Of a stretch of 64,000 nucleotides of DNA, positions 34,257-42,310 are shown in pieces. The position numbers and the translations under genes were made by a program. How positions within the stretch are numbered: the stretch's first letter is position 1; each line of letters starts with the position of its first letter. Below the pieces are notes generated by a model, which saw only the letters and a program-made list of their open reading frames with translations, searched no databases and was not told the origin of the DNA. The DNA is taken from NCBI GenBank assembly GCA_016182795.1, contig JACPFW010000033.1, positions 1-64,000 of the forward strand, read 5' to 3'. The stretch is from Gemmatimonadota bacterium. GTDB taxonomy: Bacteria; Gemmatimonadota; Gemmatimonadetes; Gemmatimonadales; Gemmatimonadaceae.

Positions 34257-37200
34257 ATGCTCAAGCGCATTATCGAGTGGGCGGTCGGCAACAAGCTGCT
34301 CATCGCGCTCTTCACCATCGCCGCCACCGTTGGCGGCATCATCGCCATTCAGCGCACCCCGCTGGAGGCGCTGCCCGATTTGTCGGACGTGCAGGTCATT
34401 GTGCAAGCCGACTACAACGAACAGGCGCCGCGCATCGTCGAAGATCAGGTCACGTATCCCATCGCCGCCGAGATGCTCAAGGTGCCCGGCGCGCGCACGG
34501 TGCGTGGCTATTCGTTCTTCGGCGTCTCGTTTGTGTATGTCATTTTCGACGACGGCACCGATCTCTACTGGGCGCGGTCGCGCGTCCTCGAGTACCTGAA
34601 CGGCATCAAGGGCAAGCTGCCCTCGACGGTCACCCCCACGCTCGGGCCCGATGCCACCGGATTGGGATGGGTCTATCAGTACGTGCTCGAGGACACCACG
34701 GGGCGGTTGAACCTCGCCGAGCTGCGGAGTCTGCAGGACTGGTATCTGCGGTACGCGCTGACGGCGGTGCCCGGCGTGTCGGAGGTGGCCAGCGTTGGCG
34801 GCTTTGAGAAGCAGTATCAGGTGGACATCGATCCCGCCAAGCTGCTGGCGTTCGGGATTCCCGTCACGCGCGTGATGGCGGCGCTGCAGAACGCCAACAA
34901 CGATGTCGGCGCGATGACCATGGAACTGTCGGAGCGCGAGTACATGGTGCGCGGACTCGGCTACCTCAAATCGATGACCGACATCGAGAACGTGGTGGTC
35001 GGCGCAACGCGCGACGGCACGCCGATCCGCGTGGCGGAACTCGGCCGCGTCAGCGTGGGGCCAGCCATTCGGCGCGGCGTGGCGGATCTTGACGGGCGCG
35101 GCGACGCGGTTGGCGGAATTGTCGTCATGCGCTTTGGCGAGAACGCGATGGCGACCATCAAGAACGTGAAGGCCAAGCTCGAGACCGTGAGGAGCGGCCT
35201 GCCCCCCGGCGTGGTCGTGCGCCCGGTGTACGACCGCAGTTCGCTGATTCAGCGCGCCATCGAGACGCTCCAGAGCAAGCTGCTGGAGGAATCGCTCATC
35301 GTCGCGCTCGTGTGCGTGCTGTTCCTGTTCCACGCGCAGTCGGCGCTGGTGGCCATTCTCACGCTGCCGATCGGCATTCTGATGGCGTTTATCGCCATGC
35401 GGTGGGTGGGCGTGAACGCCGACATCATGTCACTCGGCGGCATCGCCATTGCGATTGGCGCAATGATCGACGGCGCCATCGTGATGATCGAGAACATGCA
35501 CAAGCATCTCGAACGCGCGGTGGAGGCGCGGGAGGGACCGGCGCGTGGCGCACGGTCGCGATCGTTCAACGCGTCGCTGCTGACGAGCGCCGAGCGATGG
35601 CAGGTAGTGCTCGAGAGCTCAAAGGAAGTGGGGCCGGCGCTCTTCTTCTCCCTGCTGATCATCACGGTGGCATTCCTGCCCGTGTTCAGTCTCCAGGGGC
35701 AGGAAGGGCGGATGTTCACGCCACTGGCGTTCACCAAGACGTTTGCGATGGCCGCCGCCAGCCTGCTGTCGGTCACGTTGGTGCCGGTGGCGATGGGATG
35801 GTTCATTCGCGGCCGGATCTTCCGCGAGCAGGCCAACCCGCTCAACCGCGCACTGATCCGCCTGTACCGTCCGATTATTGACTTCGTGCTCGGTCATCGC
35901 GGGCCGGTGATCGTGGCGGGCGTGGTGGCGCTGATCGTGACCTGGGTGCCGTGGACGCGCATCGGCACCGAGTTCATGCCGAGGCTGGAAGAGGGAACGA
36001 TTCTCTATATGCCCACGACGCTGCCGGGCATCCCCATCGCACGCGCACGGGAGATCCTCAAGCAGCAGGATTCAATTCTCAAGACGTTCCCCGAGGTGGA
36101 GCACGTGTGGGGCAAGTCGGGGCGCGCCAACACCGCCACGGATCCGGCGGGTTTCGACATGTTCGAGACCACCATCTCGCTCAAGCCAAAGGAGCAGTGG
36201 CGCGCCGGCCTGACCTACGATCAGCTCGTGGCCGCCATGGACTCCGCCGTGCGCCTGCCCGGTGTGACCAATGCGTGGACGATGCCGATCATCGGACGCA
36301 TCGACATGTTGGCCACCGGGATTCGGACGCCGGTGGGCATCAAGATCTTCGGGCCTGACCTCTCCGAACTCGAGCGCATCGGCAAGGAGGTGGAGCAGGC
36401 GGTGCAGATGGTGTCGGGGACGCGCAGCGCGTTCGCCGAGCGCGCGGTCTCGGGATATTACCTCGATATCGATATTGATCGTGCCGCGGCGGCGCGCCAC
36501 GGCGTAAACATCGCCGATGTGCAGGCCGTGATCGCGACCGCCATTGGCGGGATGACCATCACGCAGACGGTGGAGGGGCGCGAACGCTACGGCGTGCGCG
36601 TGCGCTATCCGCAGGAGCTGCGCGCCACTCCCGAGCAGTTGGCGTCGGTGCTGGTGCCGATGAATCACGACGGCGGCGCCACGCCGGCGAGCGCCTCGGG
36701 CGGTGCGATGGGCGGCGCGGCAATGGGGAGTTCGGTGATGTCCGCCGGGAGCGCGCAGATCCCCCTCGGCCAGTTGGCGACCATCAAGCAGGTGCCCGGA
36801 CCCATGGTGGTGCGCACCGAAGGGGCGATACCGACGGCGTGGGTCTATGTGGACGTCGCCGGCCGCGACATTGGCAGCTACGTGGCCGACGCCAAGAAGA
36901 TGGTGGACGACATGGTGAAGGTGTCGCCCGGCTACTCCATTGTGTGGAGCGGACAGTACGAGTACATGCAGCGCGCCAAGGAAACGATGAAGCTCGTAAT
37001 TCCGGCGACGTTGGCCATCATCTTCCTGCTCCTGTACTTCAACTTCAAGAACGTGGGCGAGACGCTGATCGTGATGCTCTCGCTGCCGTTCGCCCTCGTT
37101 GGCGGCATCTGGTTCATCTGGGCGCTTGGCTACCACTGGTCGGTGGCGGTGGCCATCGGGTTCATAGCGCTCGCCGGCGTGGCGGCCGAAACCGGGGTGG

Positions 37201-37559
37201 TGATGCTCATCTACCTCGACCATGCGTGGAAGGCGCAGCTCGCGCGCGTGGGGCGGCCGACGGTGCGTGATCTCTACGCAGCCGTGATCGAAGGCGCGGT
37301 GGAGCGCGTGCGCCCCAAGATGATGACCGTCACCGCCATCATGGCCGGCCTGCTCCCGATCCTGTGGGGCAACGGCACGGGCGCGAGCGTGATGAAGCGC
37401 ATCGCCGCGCCGATGGTGGGCGGGATGATCTCGAGCACGGTGCTGACGCTCGTGGTGATTCCGGCGGTGTATTCGCTGTGGAAGGAGCGTGAGGTGCGGC
37501 GGTTGCAGGCGGCGGCGCCTGAGGTCGCGCTGGAGACCACAACCCCGGAGGTCGCATGA
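34257..37559 (+). CDS. cusA: CusA-like heavy-metal efflux RND transporter
   Basis: 1100 residues with the 12-helix RND layout; AGGGGAT before ATG 34257. Begins MLKRIIEWAVGNKLLI; proton-relay helix segment IAIGAMIDGAIVMIENMHKH. The three metal-coordinating methionines of E. coli CusA (573, 623, 672) align with Met585, Met635 and Met684 here, with the same spacing of 50 and 49, in YMPTTLPGI, GFDMFETTI and RIDMLATGI. This supports Cu(I)/Ag(I) export rather than Zn or Co. An extra loop at about residues 801-835 holds four Met and one His. Third gene of a coupled cus-type operon; copC follows with a 4-base overlap. Confidence 0.93.
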   Translation: MLKRIIEWAVGNKLLIALFTIAATVGGIIAIQRTPLEALPDLSDVQVIVQADYNEQAPRIVEDQVTYPIAAEMLKVPGARTVRGYSFFGVSFVYVIFDDGTDLYWARSRVLEYLNGIKGKLPSTVTPTLGPDATGLGWVYQYVLEDTTGRLNLAELRSLQDWYLRYALTAVPGVSEVASVGGFEKQYQVDIDPAKLLAFGIPVTRVMAALQNANNDVGAMTMELSEREYMVRGLGYLKSMTDIENVVVGATRDGTPIRVAELGRVSVGPAIRRGVADLDGRGDAVGGIVVMRFGENAMATIKNVKAKLETVRSGLPPGVVVRPVYDRSSLIQRAIETLQSKLLEESLIVALVCVLFLFHAQSALVAILTLPIGILMAFIAMRWVGVNADIMSLGGIAIAIGAMIDGAIVMIENMHKHLERAVEAREGPARGARSRSFNASLLTSAERWQVVLESSKEVGPALFFSLLIITVAFLPVFSLQGQEGRMFTPLAFTKTFAMAAASLLSVTLVPVAMGWFIRGRIFREQANPLNRALIRLYRPIIDFVLGHRGPVIVAGVVALIVTWVPWTRIGTEFMPRLEEGTILYMPTTLPGIPIARAREILKQQDSILKTFPEVEHVWGKSGRANTATDPAGFDMFETTISLKPKEQWRAGLTYDQLVAAMDSAVRLPGVTNAWTMPIIGRIDMLATGIRTPVGIKIFGPDLSELERIGKEVEQAVQMVSGTRSAFAERAVSGYYLDIDIDRAAAARHGVNIADVQAVIATAIGGMTITQTVEGRERYGVRVRYPQELRATPEQLASVLVPMNHDGGATPASASGGAMGGAAMGSSVMSAGSAQIPLGQLATIKQVPGPMVVRTEGAIPTAWVYVDVAGRDIGSYVADAKKMVDDMVKVSPGYSIVWSGQYEYMQRAKETMKLVIPATLAIIFLLLYFNFKNVGETLIVMLSLPFALVGGIWFIWALGYHWSVAVAIGFIALAGVAAETGVVMLIYLDHAWKAQLARVGRPTVRDLYAAVIEGAVERVRPKMMTVTAIMAGLLPILWGNGTGASVMKRIAAPMVGGMISSTVLTLVVIPAVYSLWKEREVRRLQAAAPEVALETTTPEVA

Positions 37560-38200
37560 CCGCTCTTGCCCCCCGTGCGGCGAGCGCCGTCCGAGCCATC
37601 GTGCTGATGCTCGCGCTCGCGGTTCCACTTCGTGCCGCCGTGGCGCACACTCGGCTGCTGCAATCGCAGCCAGCCGCGGACGCGCATGTCGCCGCGGCAC
37701 CAGGCCAACTGGGACTCCTGTTCAGCAGGAAGCCCATACTGGAATCGAGTCGCGTCGAGTTGATGGGAGCCGGAATGCGGCCAGTTGCCGTGGCCGCGCT
37801 CCGCATCGACCCCAAGGACGCACGCCGGCTCATTGTCCCCATCACCGGGCCCATGCCGGCCGGACGCTACACCGTGCGATGGAGCGTTGCGGGAGCCGAC
37901 GGTCACTCGGTGCGTGGTACGTACACGTTCACCGTGGACCGGAGTTCGGCGACGGCGGAAGTGAACGCCTCGTGCCATGCGGCCTCGGCGCGTGACGATT
38001 CACGATCGACCTACAACAACATCGTGGAGAACTGCAGTGCATACGTATTTCACACCTGGCGTGGCCCCGTGCTCCGTGCGGCGGGTCGCGCGTCTGTTCA
38101 TGTTGCTCACGTTCTGTGCGCTGCCAGCGCGGAGCGGGGCCCAGACGACGGTCGCGGGATCGGCGATGGCAGCGCGCTTCGCCGCCGCATTGTCCTTTGA
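37556..38200 (+). CDS. CopC-family periplasmic copper-binding protein with unusual C-terminal extension
   Basis: 214 residues as read. Signal peptide is followed by mature HTRLLQSQPAADA, placing His at the N-terminus as in Cu(II)-binding CopC, and the C-terminal site DGHSVRGTYTFTV is intact near residue 125. True CopC ends soon after this; here the frame runs on 80 residues and overlaps the thioredoxin-fold gene by 164 bases. In the +1 frame a TGA lies at 37962, just where CopC should stop, so a one-base frameshift may have extended the protein. CopD is not encoded nearby. Confidence 0.8.
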   Translation: MTALAPRAASAVRAIVLMLALAVPLRAAVAHTRLLQSQPAADAHVAAAPGQLGLLFSRKPILESSRVELMGAGMRPVAVAALRIDPKDARRLIVPITGPMPAGRYTVRWSVAGADGHSVRGTYTFTVDRSSATAEVNASCHAASARDDSRSTYNNIVENCSAYVFHTWRGPVLRAAGRASVHVAHVLCAASAERGPDDGRGIGDGSALRRRIVL

Positions 38201-38729
38201 TCAGTTCGTCGCCGGCGACACCGCGCGACAGGCTGAGTGGAGGCGCAACTACGACCACGCCTCGAGCGTGGTCACCGAAGCCGTGTCGCGATGGGGGGCG
38301 CCCGTTGGTCGCTGGCATCTCCTGGTAGTTGCCGAGTCGTGGTGCGGTGACGCGGTCAACAGCGTGCCGTACCTTGCGCGGCTTGCCGCGGAGCATCCCG
38401 CCGTCGATCTGCGGCTGATTCGCCGCGCTGACGGACAGGACCTGCTCGACGCGCACCCGCTCGACGGCCAGCCCGCCGCACCGTTGGTGCTCGTGCTCGA
38501 TGAATCATTCGCGCAGCGCGCCGTCTGGATTGAGAACCCCGCGGCACTGCGCACGCTGGTCAAGTCAAAGCAGGGGCGAACGTGCGAGGATGCCTTGAAG
38601 GTCGAAGTCGCGTCCTGGCGCACCAAGGACGGCGGTCGTTCCGTGCTTTCCGAGGTGCTCTCACTTATGGCACCCGCGACGTCCGCCGACACCCATGCTG
38701 ATCACAAACCACTTACTCCGGAATCCTAG
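38037..38729 (+). CDS. Exported thioredoxin-fold protein (Thioredoxin_9 type)
   Basis: 230 residues from GTG 38037, chosen for GGAG at 38026-38029 and the signal peptide that follows (LLTFCALPARSGAQ). Contains VVAESWCGDAVNSVPYLARL, the WCGD active-site variant with a single Cys, then RRADGQDLLDAHPLDG and a cis-Pro-like region. Family members act in thiol redox or sulfur or metal handling. Its position between copC and a DUF411 gene suggests a role with copper, possibly protecting or reducing cysteines. Confidence 0.75.
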   Translation: MHTYFTPGVAPCSVRRVARLFMLLTFCALPARSGAQTTVAGSAMAARFAAALSFDQFVAGDTARQAEWRRNYDHASSVVTEAVSRWGAPVGRWHLLVVAESWCGDAVNSVPYLARLAAEHPAVDLRLIRRADGQDLLDAHPLDGQPAAPLVLVLDESFAQRAVWIENPAALRTLVKSKQGRTCEDALKVEVASWRTKDGGRSVLSEVLSLMAPATSADTHADHKPLTPES

Positions 38730-38731
38730 CC

Positions 38732-39217
38732 ATGCTTTCACGGCGTTCCTTTTTGTCCTACGCCGGCGGCGGTGCCGCCGTGCTGCTCGTCGCGCGGGAG
38801 TTGCGTGCTGCGCCCACATCGTCGGCCGATGCCGCATCCGCGCGAGCCAAGGCCGTTGTGTATCTCTCACCGGCCTGCGGCTGCTGTGCCGATTGGGTCA
38901 AGCACCTCAAGCAGAACCAGTTCGACGTTGAAGTCCGGACGCTCGAAGACGTCGATCCGATCAAGCGGCAACACAAGGTGCCGGAGCGGCTGTGGGCCTG
39001 CCATACGGCGGTTGTTGATGGCGTCGTCGTCGAAGGGCACGTGCCCGCGGATCTCATCACGCGCGTGCTGCGGGAGCGTCCCGCGGGCGTAGCCGGACTT
39101 GCGGTCGCAGGCATGCCGATGGGATCACCGGGCATGGAACACGGCGACCACAAGGAACCGTATGACGTCCTCGCCTTCTCCGGGCGCGGGGAATCGAAAG
39201 TCTTCGCCAAGCGGTGA
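38732..39217 (+). CDS. DUF411 metal-binding protein, Tat-type leader
   Basis: 161 residues starting MLSRRSFLSYAGGGAAVLL, a twin-arginine-like leader. DUF411 core: VVYLSPACGCCADWVKHLK with the CxCC cluster, then KVPERLWACHTAVVDGVVVEGHVPADLI. A Met/His tail (GMPMGSPGMEHGDHKEPYD) is consistent with copper. DUF411 proteins occur in copper-resistance loci and are proposed copper chaperones. It starts 2 bases after the previous stop and closes the island before a terminator. Confidence 0.88.
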   Translation: MLSRRSFLSYAGGGAAVLLVARELRAAPTSSADAASARAKAVVYLSPACGCCADWVKHLKQNQFDVEVRTLEDVDPIKRQHKVPERLWACHTAVVDGVVVEGHVPADLITRVLRERPAGVAGLAVAGMPMGSPGMEHGDHKEPYDVLAFSGRGESKVFAKR

Positions 39218-39297
39218 CCCATCGTGGTCGCGTTTGACCGCTCTGGCGTCACCGGGGCATTTGCCGCCCACTGAGCGGTGATCGGGAGTATCTTGAG

Positions 39298-39332
39298 GGG
39301 TGATGGGCCGTCCGGCTCATCGCCCTTCATTT
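39298..39332 (+). terminator. Terminator after the copper operon
   Basis: GGGTGATGGGCCG (39298-39310) pairs with CGGCTCATCGCCC (39313-39325) allowing two G-U pairs, then TTCATTT. It separates the DUF411 gene from the next lipoprotein gene. Confidence 0.6.
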
Positions 39333-39345
39333 GCCCACGACCTCC

Positions 39346-39858
39346 ATGCGACGCACACCGCGCCCGACTTCGCTCTTGATTCTCGCCGCCCTGCTGCCGG
39401 CGCTTGCCTGCGGCGCGCCCGAGCCCAAAGCCGAAGTCGCGGTCGCCGCGGTGTCGGCGGCGGAACTGCCGCCCTTCCAGCAAGAGATTGCGTCGCTGAA
39501 CGCGGAGGTGACGCTCCCCGGCGTCTGGAAATACGGATACCGGATGATCGACCGCCCAGACACGACGTACGGTGCGCATCGCGCCGTGGAGTTCATCTAC
39601 ACGGCCGACTCGGCCGCCGGTGTGCCGCCGCGGTTGCTGCTGGCGATTCGCGCGTACAAGAAGGGCGCGTGGGACAAGGTGCGCGTGTCGCAGAAGGATC
39701 TGGCCAAGGTGTTGGCCGAACGTGGTGACGAGGTCTACACGTACTCGATCGTCACGTCGAGCCCGTATCCCGTGGGGACGGCCTCGACCATTCGCGTGGA
39801 CCAGATGATGATGGCGCTGATTGGCGAACGGACGCCTTTCAAGCTGACGTTCAAGTAG
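39346..39858 (+). CDS. Hypothetical lipoprotein (170 residues)
   Basis: ATG 39346; leader ends LLPALACGAPEP, a lipobox with Cys at about residue 22. The body is a single soluble domain (KYGYRMIDRPDTTYGAHRAV; TYSIVTSSPYPVGTASTIR) with no recognised family. Separate transcript from the copper operon because of the upstream terminator, and convergent with the TlpA-like gene. Confidence 0.75.
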   Translation: MRRTPRPTSLLILAALLPALACGAPEPKAEVAVAAVSAAELPPFQQEIASLNAEVTLPGVWKYGYRMIDRPDTTYGAHRAVEFIYTADSAAGVPPRLLLAIRAYKKGAWDKVRVSQKDLAKVLAERGDEVYTYSIVTSSPYPVGTASTIRVDQMMMALIGERTPFKLTFK

Positions 39859-39867
39859 GCGGCGCGC

Positions 39868-39890
39868 GCCGGCGCCTACTTGGCGCCGGC
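39868..39890. terminator. Convergent-gene hairpin
   Basis: Perfect 9-bp stem GCCGGCGCC-TACTT-GGCGCCGGC lying across the stop codon of the TlpA-like gene; terminates either strand if functional. No T-run. Confidence 0.5.
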
Positions 39891-40451
39891 AGCCGGCGTT
39901 TCGTTCAGCAGGCGCCGCACCGCGGGTTCGAGCGACGCCATCGCGAGCGGGCCGAGCACTTTGTAGCGCACCTGCCCCGTGCGATCGAGCAGAACTGACG
40001 TGGGGTAGCCCTGCACGCCACCGAAGGCTGTTTCCGCATCGCGTCCGACGATCGCCACCGGATAGGTGATGCCGCGTTCGCGCAGCCACTGCGTCACCTC
40101 GGCGGGCGGGATCCGATCCACCGACAGGCCGAGCACGATCAGCCCCGCGTCCTTGTGGCGCACCGACATCGCCTGCAGCAGCGGCATTTCCACTCGGCAC
40201 GGCGGGCACCACGTCGCCCAGAAGTTCACCAGAACCACGTGCCCGCGAAGCACGCTGTCGGTCACGGTCGTCCCGTCGAGCGCCGTCACGGCAAGCGAGG
40301 GGCGCAGGCGTCCGCCGCTCTCGATGCCGACGAGCGCGCCGAGGTGCGGCAGGAAGCGCGGCGCCAGCCACAGCACCAGGATGATGGCGAAGATCCGCCA
40401 CGCGGTGAGCCAGCGGCGGATTCGCGCTTTGCGGGTGGCAGGATCGGTCAT
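39876..40451 (-). CDS. TlpA/ResA-like thioredoxin, membrane-anchored
   Basis: 191 residues. One N-terminal membrane helix (about 17-40) anchors a periplasmic TlpA domain with WATWCPPCRVEMPLLQA (CPPC active site) and GYPTSVLLDRTGQV (cis-Pro region). Relatives reduce apocytochrome c or copper-chaperone thiols. No ccm genes lie beside it, though a CcdA-like pair is at 53.2-54.4 kb. Divergent from the amidohydrolase operon. Confidence 0.88.
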   Translation of the reverse strand: MTDPATRKARIRRWLTAWRIFAIILVLWLAPRFLPHLGALVGIESGGRLRPSLAVTALDGTTVTDSVLRGHVVLVNFWATWCPPCRVEMPLLQAMSVRHKDAGLIVLGLSVDRIPPAEVTQWLRERGITYPVAIVGRDAETAFGGVQGYPTSVLLDRTGQVRYKVLGPLAMASLEPAVRRLLNETPAAGAK

Positions 40452-40576
40452 CGCTGAAATCTATCCACCCTCCACAACGCCCGATCGGGTTGTATCGTAG
40501 TGGTACGTCTGACACGCGCTCCGGGAAACCCCCTGTCCCGCCGGCGCGTGTTCTGCCACCTCGGAGAGTGTACCCC

Positions 40577-42310
40577 ATGGTCGCATCGCTTCGACGCATG
40601 GCGTTTGGTATGGTTGCCGGCCTGCTGGCCGCGCCATCCCTCGCCGCACAGCTTGCGTCGCCCCGCAGTATCCCCGCGACGTACGCCATCACGAATGCCC
40701 GGTTGGTCCCGGTCTCGTCGCCCGTCATCGAGAAGGGAACGATTGTCGTGCGTGACGGACTGATTGCCGCCATCGGCGCCAACGTGGCCGTGCCCGGCGA
40801 CGCGCGTGTGATTGACGGCACCGGCCTGACTGTCTATCCCGGGTTGATCGATGCGTATGGATCGATCGGCGTGCCGAACGCGCCGGCACCGAGTGCCGGC
40901 GGCGGTGGACGTGGCGGCGGTGGCGCGCCCGGCGGACCGGCGGCCACACCCGCGCGAGCGGCGGCAAACTCCAACTACCCTGTCGGACTGCAGCCCGAAG
41001 TCTCCGTGGTGGACCTGCTCAAGGCCGACAACGACGCCTTCAGCGGTCCCACGAGCGCGGGGATCACGACCGCACTGACCAGCTCGGGAAGCGGGATCTT
41101 TCAGGGCCAGTCGGCAGTTATCAACCTCGCGGGCGCCGACGCCAACGCGATGGTTGTCAAGGCGCCGGTGGCGCAGCACATCGGGTTCTCGCCGCTGCGC
41201 GGTGGCAGCTTTCCGAACTCGCTCATGGGCGTTTTCGCCGCCCTGCGTCAGCAACTGCTCGACGCCCAGCACTATCGCGACGTGAAGGCCGCGTACGACA
41301 AGAATCCGCGCGGCATGAGCCGTCCGGAGTATGACCCGTCGCTCGAGGCGCTCCTGCCGGTGCTGGCCCGCACGCAGCCCGTTGTGATGTATGCCACGAC
41401 GGAACGGGAAATCGAGCGCGCGCTCAACCTGGCCAAGGAGTTTGGCCTGCGTCCCATTATCGCCGGCGGCAACGAGGCGCACCTGGTTGCCGCGCGACTC
41501 AAGGCCGAGAACGTGCCGGTGCTGCTGACGCTCAACTTCCCACACCGCACCGCGGCGCCCTCGGCGGATGCCGATCCCGAACCACTTCGCGTGCTGCGCG
41601 AACGGGCCGACGCGCCCAAGGTGGCCGGACGGCTCGCACAGGCTGGCGTGAAGTTCGCCTTCCAGTCGGGCGGCCTGACCACGTGGTCCGATTTCGCCGG
41701 CAACGCGCAGAAGGCGGTGGAGAACGGGCTCAGCGGCGACGCCGCGCTCAAGGCGCTCACACTGACGTCGGCCGAGATCCTCGGCGTCAGCGACCGGCTT
41801 GGATCGCTTGAGATCGGGAAAATCGCCAACCTGGCAATCACGCGTGGCGACCTGCTCGCCCACGGGCGCGTCACGCAGCTCTTCATCGACGGCCGTCCGG
41901 TGGCGGTGCGCGCTCCGGCGACGACGGGCAACGCCGGCGCGGCCGGCATCACCGGCACGTGGACTGTCACCGTATCACTCGACGGAAGCGACTATCCCAC
42001 CACCTGGTCGCTTCGACAGGACGGCACGCGCCTGCTGGGATCGATTCAGGGGACGCTCGGCACGATGGAAATCCAGAACGGCACGATGGGCACGGACAAC
42101 GAGCTGCGCTTCACCGCTTCGATCACGCTGAAGGAGGGGACCGAAGAGGCGACGTTCATCGGCACGCTCGACGGCAATGCCGTGCGCGGCCGCATGGCGA
42201 TTGTCGGGCACACGCCGGGCACGTTTGCCGGTACCCGACCGCAGCGTGCGGGGGGACCGCCGGCCGGCGCGCCGCCGGCCGCGCCGCGCACGCCCAACGG
42301 AGCCCGCTAA
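40577..42310 (+). CDS. Amidohydrolase-fold protein lacking metal ligands, with C-terminal beta domain
   Basis: 577 residues from ATG 40577; signal peptide ends PSLAAQ. Amidohydrolase-like beta-sandwich and barrel (AITNARLVPVSSPVIEKG; LTVYPGLIDAYGSIGV), but the usual HxH is AYGS, and positions of the other ligands are also replaced (VVMYATTE, IIAGGNEAH, AFQSGGLTT). A Gly/Ala-rich linker follows residue 105. Residues about 465-560 add a lipocalin-like beta domain (GTWTVTVSLDGSDYP; TFIGTLDGNAVRG). First gene of an operon; its stop overlaps the next start (TAATG). Probably a pseudoenzyme partner. Confidence 0.85.
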   Translation: MVASLRRMAFGMVAGLLAAPSLAAQLASPRSIPATYAITNARLVPVSSPVIEKGTIVVRDGLIAAIGANVAVPGDARVIDGTGLTVYPGLIDAYGSIGVPNAPAPSAGGGGRGGGGAPGGPAATPARAAANSNYPVGLQPEVSVVDLLKADNDAFSGPTSAGITTALTSSGSGIFQGQSAVINLAGADANAMVVKAPVAQHIGFSPLRGGSFPNSLMGVFAALRQQLLDAQHYRDVKAAYDKNPRGMSRPEYDPSLEALLPVLARTQPVVMYATTEREIERALNLAKEFGLRPIIAGGNEAHLVAARLKAENVPVLLTLNFPHRTAAPSADADPEPLRVLRERADAPKVAGRLAQAGVKFAFQSGGLTTWSDFAGNAQKAVENGLSGDAALKALTLTSAEILGVSDRLGSLEIGKIANLAITRGDLLAHGRVTQLFIDGRPVAVRAPATTGNAGAAGITGTWTVTVSLDGSDYPTTWSLRQDGTRLLGSIQGTLGTMEIQNGTMGTDNELRFTASITLKEGTEEATFIGTLDGNAVRGRMAIVGHTPGTFAGTRPQRAGGPPAGAPPAAPRTPNGAR

